Shown one piece after another: positions 17,411 to 27,210 of a stretch of 64,000 bases of DNA. Every line of letters begins with the position of its first letter. Position 1 is the stretch's first letter. The notes under the pieces were generated by a model that was not told the origin of the DNA, ran no database searches, and saw only the letters and a list, made by a program, of their open reading frames with translations. Origin of the DNA: Ruegeria discodermiae (GTDB lineage Bacteria > Pseudomonadota > Alphaproteobacteria > Rhodobacterales > Rhodobacteraceae); the NCBI RefSeq assembly GCF_030758345.1, contig NZ_JAVAMO010000005.1, positions 248,001-312,000 on the forward strand, given 5' to 3'. Position numbers and translations under genes: made by a program.

Positions 17411-17875
17411 ATGGAGCTTTCAAGCATCCTCAAACCCGAAGCTGTGAGGGTATTCTCGACAGCTTCGAGCAAGAAGCGTCTGTTTCAGGAGATCGCCGAT
17501 CTGGCCTTTGCCGTGCATGGACAGAACCCGGAAACAACGGTCGAGGCCTTGTTGGAACGCGAAAGCCTAGGGCCGACCGGCGTCGGGCATGGCGTCGCCT
17601 TGCCGCATGCTCGGCTGTCAACACTCGACAAGGTCTCGGGCGTCTTCATCCTGCTGGAAAAACCCATCGATTTCGGTGCCGTGGACCGGCAACCCGTCGA
17701 TATCGCCTTTGCGCTTTTTGCACCCGAAGACGCAGGTGTTGAACACCTCAAGGCGCTGGCGCTGGTGTCTCGCACGCTGCGGGACCAGGCAATCTGCAAC
17801 AAGCTCCGGTCCAATCTGGACCCCGCCAAGCTGCATGCAATCCTGACTGAGTCACATCCCGTTCAGGCCGCCTGA
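17411..17875 (+). CDS. ptsN: PTS IIA-like nitrogen regulatory protein PtsN
   Basis: A 154-residue EIIA-Ntr protein. The phosphorylated residue is His66 in GVGHGVALPHARL, and VFILLEKPIDFGAVDRQPVDIAFALFAPE is a typical family segment. It receives phosphate from the nitrogen PTS and regulates potassium, nitrogen and envelope processes. I chose ATG 17411 (MELSSILKPEAV), preceded by GGAG, since the upstream extension overlaps hpf. The neighbouring hpf gene is its usual partner. Confidence 0.94.
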   Translation: MELSSILKPEAVRVFSTASSKKRLFQEIADLAFAVHGQNPETTVEALLERESLGPTGVGHGVALPHARLSTLDKVSGVFILLEKPIDFGAVDRQPVDIAFALFAPEDAGVEHLKALALVSRTLRDQAICNKLRSNLDPAKLHAILTESHPVQAA

Positions 17876-18176
17876 CGCTAACAACCCCGACAATCAGACA
17901 CCCTGCGGCCCAAACCGGTCCACACCTGCTGTGCTCGTCAGTTCAACTGACCCCAAATCAAGAAGACAGAACAAAGAAGCAAATGGTGCCAGAAACAGCT
18001 GCCAATACCGGCGACTGATCTCTTGCCCTTTGTCATCTGTACCCAGCGGGTCAGAAACCCCGACAACTCAAGGCGCCAACTGACTATAGCTTTGCGAGCG
18101 CGGTTGCTGCCATATAACGGCACGGTCTGGCCCTAACGCCTGGCAGACGGAACCCCGGAACCCGAAAGGACCGCAT
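17876..18176. other. 301-base intergenic region, no gene seen
   Basis: Between ptsN and the ureohydrolase gene. I see no convincing coding frame, tRNA or strong hairpin. It should hold the promoter of the downstream gene; the ribosome site CGAAAGGA lies at the end. Confidence 0.5.
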
Positions 18177-19145
18177 ATGACGCAGCACGGATATGAAGCA
18201 GGTCGCCTGAATCTTCCTTTTGTCGGCATATCGACCTTCGGCAAATCGCCATATGTGCAGGATTGGGAGGCCATCGACGCCGATGTGGCGATCCTTGGCG
18301 CACCGTTCGATTTCGGAACCCAGTGGCGTGCAGGCGCGCGGTTTGGGCCGCGGGCGATCCGCGAGGCATCGACGCTGTTTTCCTTTGGTCACGGCGGTGC
18401 CTATGACCACGAGGATGATGTCACCTACCTGCCCGCTGATGCCGTGCGCATCGTTGATATCGGCGATGCCGATATCATCCACACGGATACGCTAAAAAGC
18501 CATGCCAATATCGAATACGGTGTGCGGCAGATTCTCAAGGCTGGGGCGATCCCGATCACGCTGGGCGGCGATCATTCGATCAACATCCCCTGCGTGAACG
18601 CCTTTGACGATCAGGGGCCAATCCATATTGTCCAGATCGACGCGCATCTGGACTTTGTCGATGAGCGCCACGGGGTCCGCTATGGCCATGGCAATCCGAT
18701 GCGGCGCGCTGCGGAAAAGAGCTATGTGACTGGACTCAGCCAGATTGGCATTCGCAACGTCTCGTCCACGGCCAAGGAAGGTTATGAGGATGCCCGCAGG
18801 ATGGGTTCTGACATTCTGTCGGTGCGGCAATTCCGCAAGCTGGGGGTCGAGGGTATGCTGGCCCGCATTCCGGCGGGCGCGCGGTACTATGTGACCATTG
18901 ACATCGACGGCTTTGATCCGTCCATCGCGCCGGGGACAGGCACACCCAGCCATGGCGGGTTTCTCTACTACGAGATGCTCGAATTGCTCGATGGCTTGAC
19001 CAAGCAGGGTACCATAGTGGGGTTGGACCTGGTCGAGGTGGCCCCCGATTATGATCATTCAGGCACCACCGCTATCCTTGCGGCACAGATCCTGATGAAC
19101 ACGATCGGACGGATGCTGCACAACCGATCCGAGGACGACACATAG
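18177..19145 (+). CDS. speB: Agmatinase-type ureohydrolase
   Basis: A 322-residue binuclear-manganese hydrolase of the arginase/agmatinase family. Metal ligands are in GGDHS, DAHLD and DIDGFDPSIAPGTGTP, all intact. Members cleave agmatine, guanidinobutyrate, guanidinopropionate or proclavaminate to urea plus an amine; the substrate cannot be fixed from sequence, so the symbol is tentative. The gene stands alone with its own leader and converges with dapD. A short stem (GGGCTG at 19149 pairing with CAGCCC at 19169) lies in the gap. Confidence 0.85.
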   Translation: MTQHGYEAGRLNLPFVGISTFGKSPYVQDWEAIDADVAILGAPFDFGTQWRAGARFGPRAIREASTLFSFGHGGAYDHEDDVTYLPADAVRIVDIGDADIIHTDTLKSHANIEYGVRQILKAGAIPITLGGDHSINIPCVNAFDDQGPIHIVQIDAHLDFVDERHGVRYGHGNPMRRAAEKSYVTGLSQIGIRNVSSTAKEGYEDARRMGSDILSVRQFRKLGVEGMLARIPAGARYYVTIDIDGFDPSIAPGTGTPSHGGFLYYEMLELLDGLTKQGTIVGLDLVEVAPDYDHSGTTAILAAQILMNTIGRMLHNRSEDDT

Positions 19146-19193
19146 CAAGGGCTGCAGAGATTACTCCACAGCCCGTCAGTGCACCCTGTCAGG

Positions 19194-20021
19194 TCAGTCC
19201 CGCAGCAACTCGTTGATGCCGGTTTTCGAACGGGTCTTTTCATCCACCCGCTTCACGATCACCGCGCAATAGAGGCTGATATTGTTCTTGGATGGCATCG
19301 AACCTGCCACAACCACCGAATAGGGCGGCACTTCGCCATAACTGACCTCGCCGGTCTCGCGATCGACGATTTTCGTCGACTTACCGATGAACACGCCCAT
19401 GCCCAGAACCGAGCCTTCGCGCACGATGCAGCCCTCGACCACTTCGGAGCGCGCCCCGATGAAGCAATTGTCTTCGATGATGGTTGGGCCAGCCTGCATC
19501 GGCTCCAGCACGCCGCCGATGCCGACGCCGCCGGATAGGTGCACGTTCTTGCCGATCTGCGCGCAGGACCCGACGGTGGCCCAGGTGTCGACCATGGTGC
19601 CCTCATCCACATAGGCGCCGAGGTTCACGAAAGACGGCATCAGCACCACGCCAGGCGCGATAAAGGCGGATTTGCGCACCACGCAGTTGGGCACCGCGCG
19701 GAACCCCGCATCACGCCACTGGTTGTCGCCCCAGCCCGCAAACTTGCTGTCCACCTTGTCCCACCAGCCGCCGTTTTGCGGGCCGCCCTGCTGCTGTTCC
19801 ATATCCTTGATGCGGAAGCCCAGCAGAACCGCCTTCTTGGCCCACTGGTTCACATGCCAGGACCCGTCGCCCTGCTTCTCGGCCACCCGCAGAGAGCCGC
19901 TGTCCAGCGCGTTCAGCGTATCCTCGATCGCTTCGCGTTGTTCACCGGTGGTAGCCGGCGTGATAGTATCGCGCGCGTCCCACGCGGCTTCGATGGCCGT
20001 TTCCAGTTGCGTGTTGGACAT
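19194..20021 (-). CDS. dapD: Tetrahydrodipicolinate N-succinyltransferase
   Basis: A 275-residue left-handed beta-helix acyltransferase that succinylates tetrahydrodipicolinate in diaminopimelate and lysine synthesis. The N-terminal helical domain ([15 protein letters not shown]) precedes hexapeptide repeats such as [32 protein letters not shown], and the C-terminus [27 protein letters not shown] is family-typical. It lies 92 bases downstream of bioB on the same strand and might be read through from it, although an own promoter is equally likely. Confidence 0.97.
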   Translation of the reverse strand: MSNTQLETAIEAAWDARDTITPATTGEQREAIEDTLNALDSGSLRVAEKQGDGSWHVNQWAKKAVLLGFRIKDMEQQQGGPQNGGWWDKVDSKFAGWGDNQWRDAGFRAVPNCVVRKSAFIAPGVVLMPSFVNLGAYVDEGTMVDTWATVGSCAQIGKNVHLSGGVGIGGVLEPMQAGPTIIEDNCFIGARSEVVEGCIVREGSVLGMGVFIGKSTKIVDRETGEVSYGEVPPYSVVVAGSMPSKNNISLYCAVIVKRVDEKTRSKTGINELLRD

Positions 20022-20113
20022 CAGCTTACTCCCTGCAATATCTGGTCATGTCGGTGTCGCCTATATGCAAATGGAAACCATTGCGCAATGCGACCTGACT
20101 CCGGCGCTTTGCG

Positions 20114-21079
20114 TCAGTCAGTGCTCAGGGCGCCAATCAACTCGAACATATCGTGGTCCTGCCCGGTTCCGGCATTCGGGGCGGTCAGCAACACGTCGCC
20201 GTAAAAGACCGAGTTTGCCCCTGCCAGAAAACACAGGAGCTGCTCCGCCGCCGAGAAATCCGAGCGTCCAGCAGACAGCCTGACGCGGGTCTTCGGCATG
20301 ATGATCCGGGCCGTGGCGACCATCCGCACCAGATCGAAGATACCGACCTTTTCGCGATGCGCCAGCGGCGTGCCCTCAATCGGGATCAGCACGTTGATCG
20401 GGACGCTTTCGGGGTGCGGGTCGAACCCGGCAAGTACCTGCAGCATCGACGCCCGGTCGCGGATGCTTTCGCCCATCCCGATGATGCCGCCGCAGCACAG
20501 ATCAATACCCGCATCCCGACAACAAGACAGCGTTTCCAGCCGGTCCTGATAGGTGCGCGTTCCGATGATCTCGCCGTAAAACTCAGGCGAGGTGTCGAGG
20601 TTGTGATTATAGGCGGTCAGCCCGGCCTCGGCCAGTTGTTGCGCCTGATGCGGCTTGAGCATGCCCAGCGTGACGCAGGCCTCCATCCCCAGCTCGCGCA
20701 CGCCCGAGACCATCTTCAGCACCTTGTCAAATTCCTGGCCATCGCGCACCTGCCGCCAAGCTGCGCCCATGCAGAACCGTTCGGCCCCTGCAGCCTTTGC
20801 CCGCTTTGCCAGCGACAGCACATGCGCCGGGTTCATCAACTTTTCTTTGGTCAGTTCCACCTCACGGTGATGTGCCGATTGCGGGCAATAGGCGCAATCC
20901 TCGGGGCAACCACCGGTCTTGATCGACAGCAGGCTCGCTTTTTGAATGTCTTCGGGATCGTGATGCGCCCGGTGCATCGCGCTGGCCCAGCCGATCAGGT
21001 CCAGCAAGGGGAGGCGCAGCAGCGCCTCCACCTCGTCGACCGTCCAGTCACTTCGCAGGTCCTTGTTGCCGTCAAGCAT
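20114..21079 (-). CDS. bioB: Biotin synthase
   Basis: A 321-residue radical-SAM enzyme that inserts sulfur into dethiobiotin. The radical-SAM cysteines are C58, C62 and C65 in [28 protein letters not shown] and RLSAGRSDF, which bind the second cluster and substrate, are present. The open frame runs 56 codons upstream into bioY, but ATG 21079 gives the normal length. Its first bases overlap the bioY stop by 8 bases, so it is read from the BioR-controlled bioY promoter. Other biotin genes (bioA, C, D, F) are not in the window. Confidence 0.98.
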   Translation of the reverse strand: MLDGNKDLRSDWTVDEVEALLRLPLLDLIGWASAMHRAHHDPEDIQKASLLSIKTGGCPEDCAYCPQSAHHREVELTKEKLMNPAHVLSLAKRAKAAGAERFCMGAAWRQVRDGQEFDKVLKMVSGVRELGMEACVTLGMLKPHQAQQLAEAGLTAYNHNLDTSPEFYGEIIGTRTYQDRLETLSCCRDAGIDLCCGGIIGMGESIRDRASMLQVLAGFDPHPESVPINVLIPIEGTPLAHREKVGIFDLVRMVATARIIMPKTRVRLSAGRSDFSAAEQLLCFLAGANSVFYGDVLLTAPNAGTGQDHDMFELIGALSTD

Positions 21080-21659
21080 CGGATTTGGTTCCCCGAATGC
21101 GCGAAAGCAGCCCTCTGGGCAGGCCCAGCACGGCAACGCTTGCCAGCGTGATCTTGACCAGATCTCCGGCAATGAACGGAGTGAACCCATAAGCGAGAAT
21201 CTTGTCACCCGGCACAAATTGCGCCAACCAGCCAAGGCCCAGCACATAGATCATCGCCAAGCCCAGCAACATCGCGGGCCACAGAAAAAGTTTGCGCAGA
21301 TGATCTGCGGCCCAGCCCACGACGACGGCCGCTGCAACAAAGCCCAGCAGATATCCCCCGGTGCCACCAACCATATAGGCCAGCCCGATGCCCTTTTCAG
21401 GCGTTCCCGCAAAGACCGGAGCCCCTAGGGCACCCAATATCAGGTAACCCACCAGAGTCGCCGCTCCCAGCCGCAGACCATAGGCGGCGGCCAGCGTCAT
21501 AACGGCCGCCACCTGAAGGGTCATGGGAACCGGCCAGAACGGTACCTGAACCTTGGCACTGAGGGTCAGCAGAAGCACACCTGCAACGACACGTATGGCC
21601 TGTCCGGGCAGGCTGATCGAGCCGGCCACCGGAAGCGCGGAAGAGTGGGTCGATTTCAT
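21072..21659 (-). CDS. bioY: Biotin transporter substrate-binding S component BioY
   Basis: A 195-residue membrane protein with about six helices, carrying BioY hallmarks: [14 protein letters not shown] near the N-terminus and [32 protein letters not shown] sequence in the middle. It captures biotin with high affinity, alone or with an energy-coupling module not found here. It is the first gene of a bioY-bioB transcript, and a BioR box lies 11 bases before its start. Having uptake and synthesis in one BioR-controlled unit gives joint repression when biotin is plentiful. Confidence 0.95.
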   Translation of the reverse strand: MKSTHSSALPVAGSISLPGQAIRVVAGVLLLTLSAKVQVPFWPVPMTLQVAAVMTLAAAYGLRLGAATLVGYLILGALGAPVFAGTPEKGIGLAYMVGGTGGYLLGFVAAAVVVGWAADHLRKLFLWPAMLLGLAMIYVLGLGWLAQFVPGDKILAYGFTPFIAGDLVKITLASVAVLGLPRGLLSRIRGTKSDA

Positions 21660-21670
21660 CGGCTTTCCTT

Positions 21671-21680
21671 TTATAGATAA
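21671..21680. promoter_or_regulatory. BioR operator upstream of bioYB
   Basis: TTATAGATAA matches the known alphaproteobacterial BioR box (TTATMKATAA type). It lies just before bioY and is identical to the box before the GntR regulator gene at 22369, which supports both being real. Confidence 0.85.
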
Positions 21681-21765
21681 TATCTTGCCATTCGGTACAT
21701 TTTTGATTGTTTTATTGATAACGAGTCAAGCCACTTCTCGCCTCACCCCTGACTCACGGCAAGGA

Positions 21766-22365
21766 TCAGAGCATACGGCGGATGTGACGTGTGAGGATAG
21801 CGCTGGCCGCCGTCGCGTTCCGGCCCTTCAGCGCCTGGAGGATGGCTGCATGATCGGCGTCGGTCCGCTGCACCCATTTCTGTTGCCAATGGGCAAAGAA
21901 ATGACGCGCGCTTGCGATATGCAGATCGTCAATCGTGTGAAGCAGGCGCGGCATAGCGCAGGGTGTTAGAATAACGCGGTGAAAGATGCGATTCCGCGCC
22001 TCCCATGTGGGCATATCCTCAGCGGCGTCACATTGCGTAACCGCTTCTGACGCCAGCTTTATGTCCCGGGGTGTGAGGTTTTGGACAGCGTGCTGCAGCG
22101 CCAGGGTTTCCAGAACCACCCGCATTTCGATGACTTCGCGCATCTCTGACGGATCAAGGGCGGCGACGCGCATGCCCCGGCGTGGCTCGCTGACTGCAAG
22201 GCCATGCGCCTCAAGCCGCAGCAGCGCTTCGCGCACCGGAACATGGCTTGTCTCATGGGCGCGCGCGATGTGGTCCTGCCGCAGTTTCTCACCGGCTGGC
22301 AAAGCACCGGTGATGATCTGTTGGCTGAGGCTCTGATATATCGTGTCGGCAATTGTTGCAGTCAT
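21766..22365 (-). CDS. bioR: GntR-family biotin repressor BioR
   Basis: A 199-residue GntR regulator: N-terminal winged helix (IADTIYQSLSQQIITGALPAGEKL...VPVREALLRLEAHGL) and a FadR-type FCD effector domain (residues ~75-199). The assignment to BioR rests on two identical TTATAGATAA boxes, one before bioY and one three bases before its own ATG, as in the alphaproteobacterial BioR regulon. It would repress bioYB and itself. Its gene precedes bioY on the same strand with a 106-base gap. Confidence 0.88.
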   Translation of the reverse strand: MTATIADTIYQSLSQQIITGALPAGEKLRQDHIARAHETSHVPVREALLRLEAHGLAVSEPRRGMRVAALDPSEMREVIEMRVVLETLALQHAVQNLTPRDIKLASEAVTQCDAAEDMPTWEARNRIFHRVILTPCAMPRLLHTIDDLHIASARHFFAHWQQKWVQRTDADHAAILQALKGRNATAASAILTRHIRRML

Positions 22366-22368
22366 GAA

Positions 22369-22378
22369 TTATAGATAA
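22369..22378. promoter_or_regulatory. BioR operator upstream of bioR (autoregulatory)
   Basis: TTATAGATAA, identical to the box in front of bioY, ends three bases before the bioR start codon. At that position a bound repressor would block transcription of its own gene. Confidence 0.82.
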
Positions 22379-22396
22379 AACCCGGCCGCGCGCCCC

Positions 22397-23332
22397 TCAA
22401 GCGGAATTATCCGGGTTGAGCGGATCAGGTGCGATATTTGCGCCGCAGATCAGAACCGCCACCCGTTCACCGGGCTGAGGCTGATAGGCCCCCGACATCA
22501 ACGCAGCCAGAGCGGCTGCCCCGGCAGGCTCCACCAGCAGCCGCCGCTCCTGCCAGAGGGCCTCTTGAGCGGATCGGATCGCATCATCGGCGACCAGTAC
22601 CGACATGGGTTTGTACTGCCCCGCCATATCGAAACAGATATCTCCGATCCGACGCGCGCCAAGCGCGTTGGCGGCGATGCCCGAGACCTCGACATCCACC
22701 GGCTGACCCGCCGCAAGCGCCGCATGCAGCGCGCAGGAGGTTTCGGGCTCCACCGCAACGACCTTGCGCGCGCCCTGCAGCCAGGCCATCGCGCCCGCGA
22801 TCAGCCCGCCGCCACCAACCGCGATCAATACCGTGTCGGCCTGCAGCCCCTGCCCCTCCCATTCGCGCATCAGCGTGCCCTGCCCGGCAACGGTTGCCGG
22901 GGCGTCATAGGCGTGGATCTGCATCGCGCCCGAGCGCGCCTCATGCTCTTGCGCCATGGCCAAGGCATTGGCGTATTGACCCGGCACAACAGTCAGATCA
23001 GCGCCGATCCGCTGGATCAGCGTGATCTTTGAGGGGCCCGCCATTTCGGGCACGAAGATATGCGCCGGATGCCCCAGCGCCCGCGCCGCATAAGCCGCCG
23101 CCGCGCCGTGATTGCCGCCTGACGCGGCGACAACCCCCGCTGGCGGCACGTCGCTGCTGAACAACGTGTTGAACGCTCCGCGCGCTTTGAAACTGCCGGT
23201 ATGCTGGAGCTGTTCCAGCTTCATCTCGATCGGATAATCCAGACCAAACCCCCTGCAGGTCACCACCGGCGTTTCCACCACATGGCCTGCGATGCGATCC
23301 GCCGCCGCTTCGATCTCTTGTGTCCACCCCAT
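22397..23332 (-). CDS. Threonine dehydratase-like PLP enzyme
   Basis: A 311-residue fold-type II PLP enzyme: the Schiff-base lysine is in TGSFKARGAF, SGGNHG binds the substrate carboxylate, and GGGGLIAG cradles the cofactor phosphate. It lacks the C-terminal ACT regulatory domain of biosynthetic IlvA, so it resembles catabolic TdcB or the serine/threonine dehydratase and hydroxyaspartate dehydratase group. The start ATG 23332 is preceded by GGGATAGTGAG. It is divergent from the LOG-family gene and close to bioR, without obvious functional linkage. Confidence 0.85.
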   Translation of the reverse strand: MGWTQEIEAAADRIAGHVVETPVVTCRGFGLDYPIEMKLEQLQHTGSFKARGAFNTLFSSDVPPAGVVAASGGNHGAAAAYAARALGHPAHIFVPEMAGPSKITLIQRIGADLTVVPGQYANALAMAQEHEARSGAMQIHAYDAPATVAGQGTLMREWEGQGLQADTVLIAVGGGGLIAGAMAWLQGARKVVAVEPETSCALHAALAAGQPVDVEVSGIAANALGARRIGDICFDMAGQYKPMSVLVADDAIRSAQEALWQERRLLVEPAGAAALAALMSGAYQPQPGERVAVLICGANIAPDPLNPDNSA

Positions 23333-23411
23333 TCTCACTATCCCGTCACTGGCGCTCTGGCCGCGAACCCTATAGCTGTTGGGCAAACACGCAAGCCGGG
23401 ATACAACCGAC

Positions 23412-24257
23412 ATGAAAGAAGACCATCGCCTCAGCCCCTTCCGGGACGCCCATACTGACCGCAGCACCGCCAGCGAAGTGCCGGATACGCCACAGACGCG
23501 GTCGCCGTCCTACCGTCTGGCCTTTGCCGATGACGATTTCCTCTGCCGTGATGAGCTGCGCCCGGTGCGCCTGCAACTGGAGCTGTTGAAACCGCAGCTG
23601 ATGCTGGACGAGCATGGCATCACATCGACCATCGTGATGTTCGGCGGCGCGCGCATCCCGGAGCCTGCGCAAAAACACAAAGCGCGGACGCAAACGCTGG
23701 CGGATTTGTCGGAGTTTTACGACGAGGCCCGCGAATTTGCGCGTCTGATGACCGAGAAATCCAAGCGAAGCGGCTGCCGCGAAAACGTGATTGTCACCGG
23801 CGGCGGACCAGGCGTGATGGAGGCCGGAAATCGCGGGGCCGAGGATGCGGGTGGCTGTTCGATCGGGTTGAACATCGTGCTGCCGCATGAACAGGCACCG
23901 AACCTGCATGTAACGCCGGAACTGGCCTTCAACTTCCACTATTTTGCCATCCGCAAGATGCATTTCCTGATGCGCGCCCGCGCCATCACCATCTTTCCCG
24001 GTGGGTTCGGCACTATGGACGAACTGTTCGAGGCGCTGACCCTGATCCAGACCGGGCGCATGGACCGGGTGCCGTTCCTGCTGTTCGGGCGCGCCTTCTG
24101 GGAGAAGGTTATCAACTGGGAGGCGCTAGCCGATGCAGGTACGATCTCGGACGAGGATCTGGACCTGTTCCGCTTCGTGGATACCGCACAAGAGGCGATG
24201 GAGCTGATCGATAACTGGGAACCCGCCCCACCGCGCGATGATATCCCTGGCCGCTGA
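23412..24257 (+). CDS. LOG-family protein (possible nucleotide 5'-monophosphate ribohydrolase)
   Basis: A 281-residue Rossmann-fold protein with the LOG signatures GGGPGVMEAGNRGA and PGGFGTMDELFE. LOG enzymes hydrolyse the N-glycosidic bond of nucleotide monophosphates, including cytokinin nucleotides; bacterial long forms such as PpnN act on purine nucleotides. It has an N-terminal extension of ~70 residues before the Rossmann fold, with no known motif. ATG 23412 was chosen over 23379 because of GGGATACAACCG in front. No operon partner is seen. Confidence 0.85.
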   Translation: MKEDHRLSPFRDAHTDRSTASEVPDTPQTRSPSYRLAFADDDFLCRDELRPVRLQLELLKPQLMLDEHGITSTIVMFGGARIPEPAQKHKARTQTLADLSEFYDEAREFARLMTEKSKRSGCRENVIVTGGGPGVMEAGNRGAEDAGGCSIGLNIVLPHEQAPNLHVTPELAFNFHYFAIRKMHFLMRARAITIFPGGFGTMDELFEALTLIQTGRMDRVPFLLFGRAFWEKVINWEALADAGTISDEDLDLFRFVDTAQEAMELIDNWEPAPPRDDIPGR

Positions 24258-24326
24258 GCGACACTTGCGTTCACAGAAGATGCCGAGTGGGCACTTACCC
24301 TGAAGGTCAAGATATTTGTTATCACG

Positions 24327-25115
24327 TCATCTATTGGACAGGCTCACCGCTGAACGCCGGACCTGGACCAATTGCGCCAGGATCGACAGGGCGATCTCTT
24401 CGGGTGTGACGGCGCCCAAATCGAGGCCTGCGGGCGCCTGTACGCCATCAATTCTGGTTTGATCGATACCCGCTGTCGCGAGTTTCTTGGCAAGTGATGC
24501 GTATTTCCGGCGACTGCCTACGAAAGCCACATAGGTGGGTTGGCTAACAAGCGCAGCCTTCAATGCATCAAGGTCACCTTGCCCTTGCGTCGCGACGACG
24601 ATGAAACGTTGTTGGTGCGCAGCGTTTTCTTGCGAAGCTGGCGGTGCGGCGGCAACGGACCAGTGGAATTGAGGGGCAAGTGTGCTCAGAGCCTGCGCGA
24701 CGGGAGAGGCCCCAATGACCACAAGTTGCGGCGTCGGCAGGCACGGCTCGATGAAGATATCTATTGTGCCGCGCGACGGGCAGCCGTTGCGGGCAAACTG
24801 GGTTCCATCCACCATGTCCCCCGAGGTGACACCTTTCTCGGCAAGCAAATCCTCTGGTGCGACAGAGACCAGCTGCGGCCGTCCGTCTAGCAACGCCTGG
24901 AGCGCGGCGCGCTTCACCGCACCTCTGGTACAGCCGCCGCCCAGCCAACCTTGCAGGATCGTTCCATTCGCACTGAGCAGCGCCTTAGCACCGGGTTTGG
25001 CGGCTGTTGGTCCGGCGGTGCGCACGATGGTGGCAAAGGCAAACGGCTCATCCTTGGCGCGCAACTCCTGCGCCGCTTCGGCCAGATCGGATGAGAGAAT
25101 CTCGGCCGGAGTCAT
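24327..25115 (-). CDS. coxF: XdhC/CoxF-family maturation protein of CO dehydrogenase
   Basis: A 262-residue protein with an N-terminal XdhC/CoxI domain (residues ~25-95, with GWLGGGCTRGAVKRAA) and a C-terminal Rossmann domain (VVIGASPVAQAL...YVAFVGSRRKYASL). Such proteins bind and sulfurate or deliver molybdenum cofactor to xanthine dehydrogenase-family enzymes. It ends the cox operon and is coupled to the VWA gene by ATGA. By order after coxD and coxE it corresponds to CoxF. The longer open frame upstream is inside coxE and was not used. Confidence 0.85.
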   Translation of the reverse strand: MTPAEILSSDLAEAAQELRAKDEPFAFATIVRTAGPTAAKPGAKALLSANGTILQGWLGGGCTRGAVKRAALQALLDGRPQLVSVAPEDLLAEKGVTSGDMVDGTQFARNGCPSRGTIDIFIEPCLPTPQLVVIGASPVAQALSTLAPQFHWSVAAAPPASQENAAHQQRFIVVATQGQGDLDALKAALVSQPTYVAFVGSRRKYASLAKKLATAGIDQTRIDGVQAPAGLDLGAVTPEEIALSILAQLVQVRRSAVSLSNR

Positions 25116-26293
25116 AGCGTTGCCACCTCCTGCTCCAACGCTGCCAAATCCTGCAGCGTATTGGCGGCCTTGAAGGCGTCCAGATACGGCAGGGCCGCCG
25201 CCATGCCTGCAGCAACTGGTGCGTAATCCTGCCACCCCTTGAGCGGGTTGAGCCAGATCACTTTACAGCCCCGCTTGCGCAGCTTTTGCAATGCAGCCGC
25301 GATCACCTCGGGCGGCGCTGTGTCATAGCCATCCGACAGGATCAGAACAACACTGCGCCCATCTACAAACCGCTTGGCATAGGTGTCGGCAAAGCGCAGG
25401 AGCGAGGGCCCGATCTTCGACCCGCCGCCGAACCCGTCAGCCATCAGTGACATGCGCCCAATGGCCCGCATCGCGCCCTTGTCGCGCAAGGCTTCGGTGA
25501 TGCGGACGAGGCGGGTGTGAAACAGATAAGCATCTGCGCTCATGTCAGCCCGCATCAGGCCCGCGAGAAATGCCAGGAATACCTGCGCATATGCGCTCAT
25601 TGACCCTGAAACATCGCAAACAGCCGCGATCTTGCGCGTTCTGTCAGGCCGATATTTACGCAATAGGTGCAACGGCTCGCCGCCGGTGGCCAGACTGTGG
25701 CGAATGGTCTTGCGAAAATGCAGCCGATCGCCTCTGCGCGCGGCCTTGCGGCGGCGTGAGCGTTTGTCGCGCAAGGCCGCACCGATCCGGCGGGCGACCT
25801 CCTCGGCCTGTGCGATTTCGTCGGGCCGGACCAGATCGCGCAGGTCGCGGCGGCTGAGGTTGCGCTGCTGGGTCGCGATCAGTTTGCCGGTGCCATCGCT
25901 TTCAGCTTCCCCGTTCCCATCGTCAGGCGCAGTGGCCGCGCCAGAGGCTCCGACGTCTTGACCCGCCGCATCGCGAGAGGAATGGACATCTTTGCTCATC
26001 GTGGTTGTCGGTTTTAGAATGACCTTCTGCCGAACCCGGCCTGCATCCATCCAATAGCTGTCGAAAAGCGCATCGAAACGCTCTGCCTCTTCCTTGCACC
26101 CGGTGCAAACGGCCCTCAGGGCGCGGCGGCTGTCATCGGGGTGGACGGCTTCGACTTCGGCCAAAGCGGATATGGCGATATCCGCCTCTGCCACCCCAAG
26201 GCGCAGGCCGTTTTCGCGAAGATGCGCGATGAACCCAACAACTCGCGCCGCGGGGCCCGGATCGCGGGCGGCGAATTTCGTCACGCGGCTCAT
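25112..26293 (-). CDS. coxE: VWA-domain protein CoxE
   Basis: A 393-residue protein with a C-terminal von Willebrand A domain: the metal-ion site DVSGSMSAY (DxSxS) followed by LILSDGYDT. The middle part is basic and charged (RDKRSRRRKAARRGD). CoxE works with the AAA+ protein CoxD to build the CuSMoO2 site of CO dehydrogenase. ATG 26293 lies in an ATGA overlap with coxD; the open frame continues 106 codons upstream only as a shadow. The coxDEF genes are all coupled by 4-base overlaps, suggesting a fixed ratio. Confidence 0.88.
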   Translation of the reverse strand: MSRVTKFAARDPGPAARVVGFIAHLRENGLRLGVAEADIAISALAEVEAVHPDDSRRALRAVCTGCKEEAERFDALFDSYWMDAGRVRQKVILKPTTTMSKDVHSSRDAAGQDVGASGAATAPDDGNGEAESDGTGKLIATQQRNLSRRDLRDLVRPDEIAQAEEVARRIGAALRDKRSRRRKAARRGDRLHFRKTIRHSLATGGEPLHLLRKYRPDRTRKIAAVCDVSGSMSAYAQVFLAFLAGLMRADMSADAYLFHTRLVRITEALRDKGAMRAIGRMSLMADGFGGGSKIGPSLLRFADTYAKRFVDGRSVVLILSDGYDTAPPEVIAAALQKLRKRGCKVIWLNPLKGWQDYAPVAAGMAAALPYLDAFKAANTLQDLAALEQEVATL

Positions 26294-27165
26294 GCGGCTT
26301 TCCCTGCGATGCGCCCCGCAACTTCGGGCGTGATATGGGCCTGATCGCTTTGCGTCTTGAGCAGAGTTGTGAGGGTCGATTGCAGCACGGCGGGGTCTTG
26401 GGTCAGATCGGCGATGCCAAGGCCCATGAGAGCTGCGGCAAAATCCAGCATCTCGGCAATACCGGGGACCTTTTCCAGCTCTTCTTTGCGCAATCTCTGC
26501 ACGAAGCCGACAATCTGATCGGCAAGCCGCGCCTCGACCTCGGGGCATCTTGCCTGGAGGATTGCCAGTTCCGTGGCCCTGTCCGGGTATTCCACATAAG
26601 TATAAAGGCACCGCCGGCGCAAAGCGTCAGACAGGTCGCGCGTCCCGTTTGATGTCAGGATCACGATCGGTCGAGATACCGCCCTGATGGTGCCAAGCTC
26701 GGGGATCGAGATCTGAAAGTCGGACAGGATCTCCAGCAGATAGGCTTCAAATTCCTCATCCGCCCGGTCGATTTCATCAATCAGCAGCACCGGCGGTGTG
26801 TCTTGCGTGATGGCCGCCAGCAAAGGGCGTTCCAACAGGAAGTCCCGTGAAAAGATGCGATCCTCGACGGTTTTACCGGTTTCACCATCTTCGGCGGCGG
26901 CCCGGATGGTCAGCAATTGGCGCTGATAGTTCCATTCATAGATGGCCTGCGCGGCATCCAGCCCCTCATAGCATTGCAAACGGATCAGACGGGTGCCCTG
27001 CGCAACCGACAGCGCGCGCGCGATTTCGGTTTTGCCGACACCCGCGGCCCCCTCCAGCAAGAGTGGACGGCCGAGGTTCAAGGCAAGCTGCAAGGCAACC
27101 GCCAGGTCGTCAGACGCCACATAGCTTTCAGCAGCGAGACGGGATTTGAGATCATTCCAGCTCAT
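26290..27165 (-). CDS. coxD: MoxR-type AAA+ ATPase CoxD
   Basis: A 291-residue AAA+ chaperone: Walker A GAAGVGKT at residues 39-46, Walker B VLLIDEIDRADEEFEAYLLE and sensor region ILTSNGTRDLSDALRRRCLYTYVEYP, which identifies the CoxD/MoxR branch. In Oligotropha CoxD is needed to insert sulfur and copper into the CO dehydrogenase active site. It follows coxL by 45 bases on the same strand and is coupled to coxE. Confidence 0.92.
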   Translation of the reverse strand: MSWNDLKSRLAAESYVASDDLAVALQLALNLGRPLLLEGAAGVGKTEIARALSVAQGTRLIRLQCYEGLDAAQAIYEWNYQRQLLTIRAAAEDGETGKTVEDRIFSRDFLLERPLLAAITQDTPPVLLIDEIDRADEEFEAYLLEILSDFQISIPELGTIRAVSRPIVILTSNGTRDLSDALRRRCLYTYVEYPDRATELAILQARCPEVEARLADQIVGFVQRLRKEELEKVPGIAEMLDFAAALMGLGIADLTQDPAVLQSTLTTLLKTQSDQAHITPEVAGRIAGKAA

Positions 27166-27210
27166 ATCTGTCGCGGTCAGGCGGGATAGCGCCCCGCCTG
27201 ACCATAGCCC

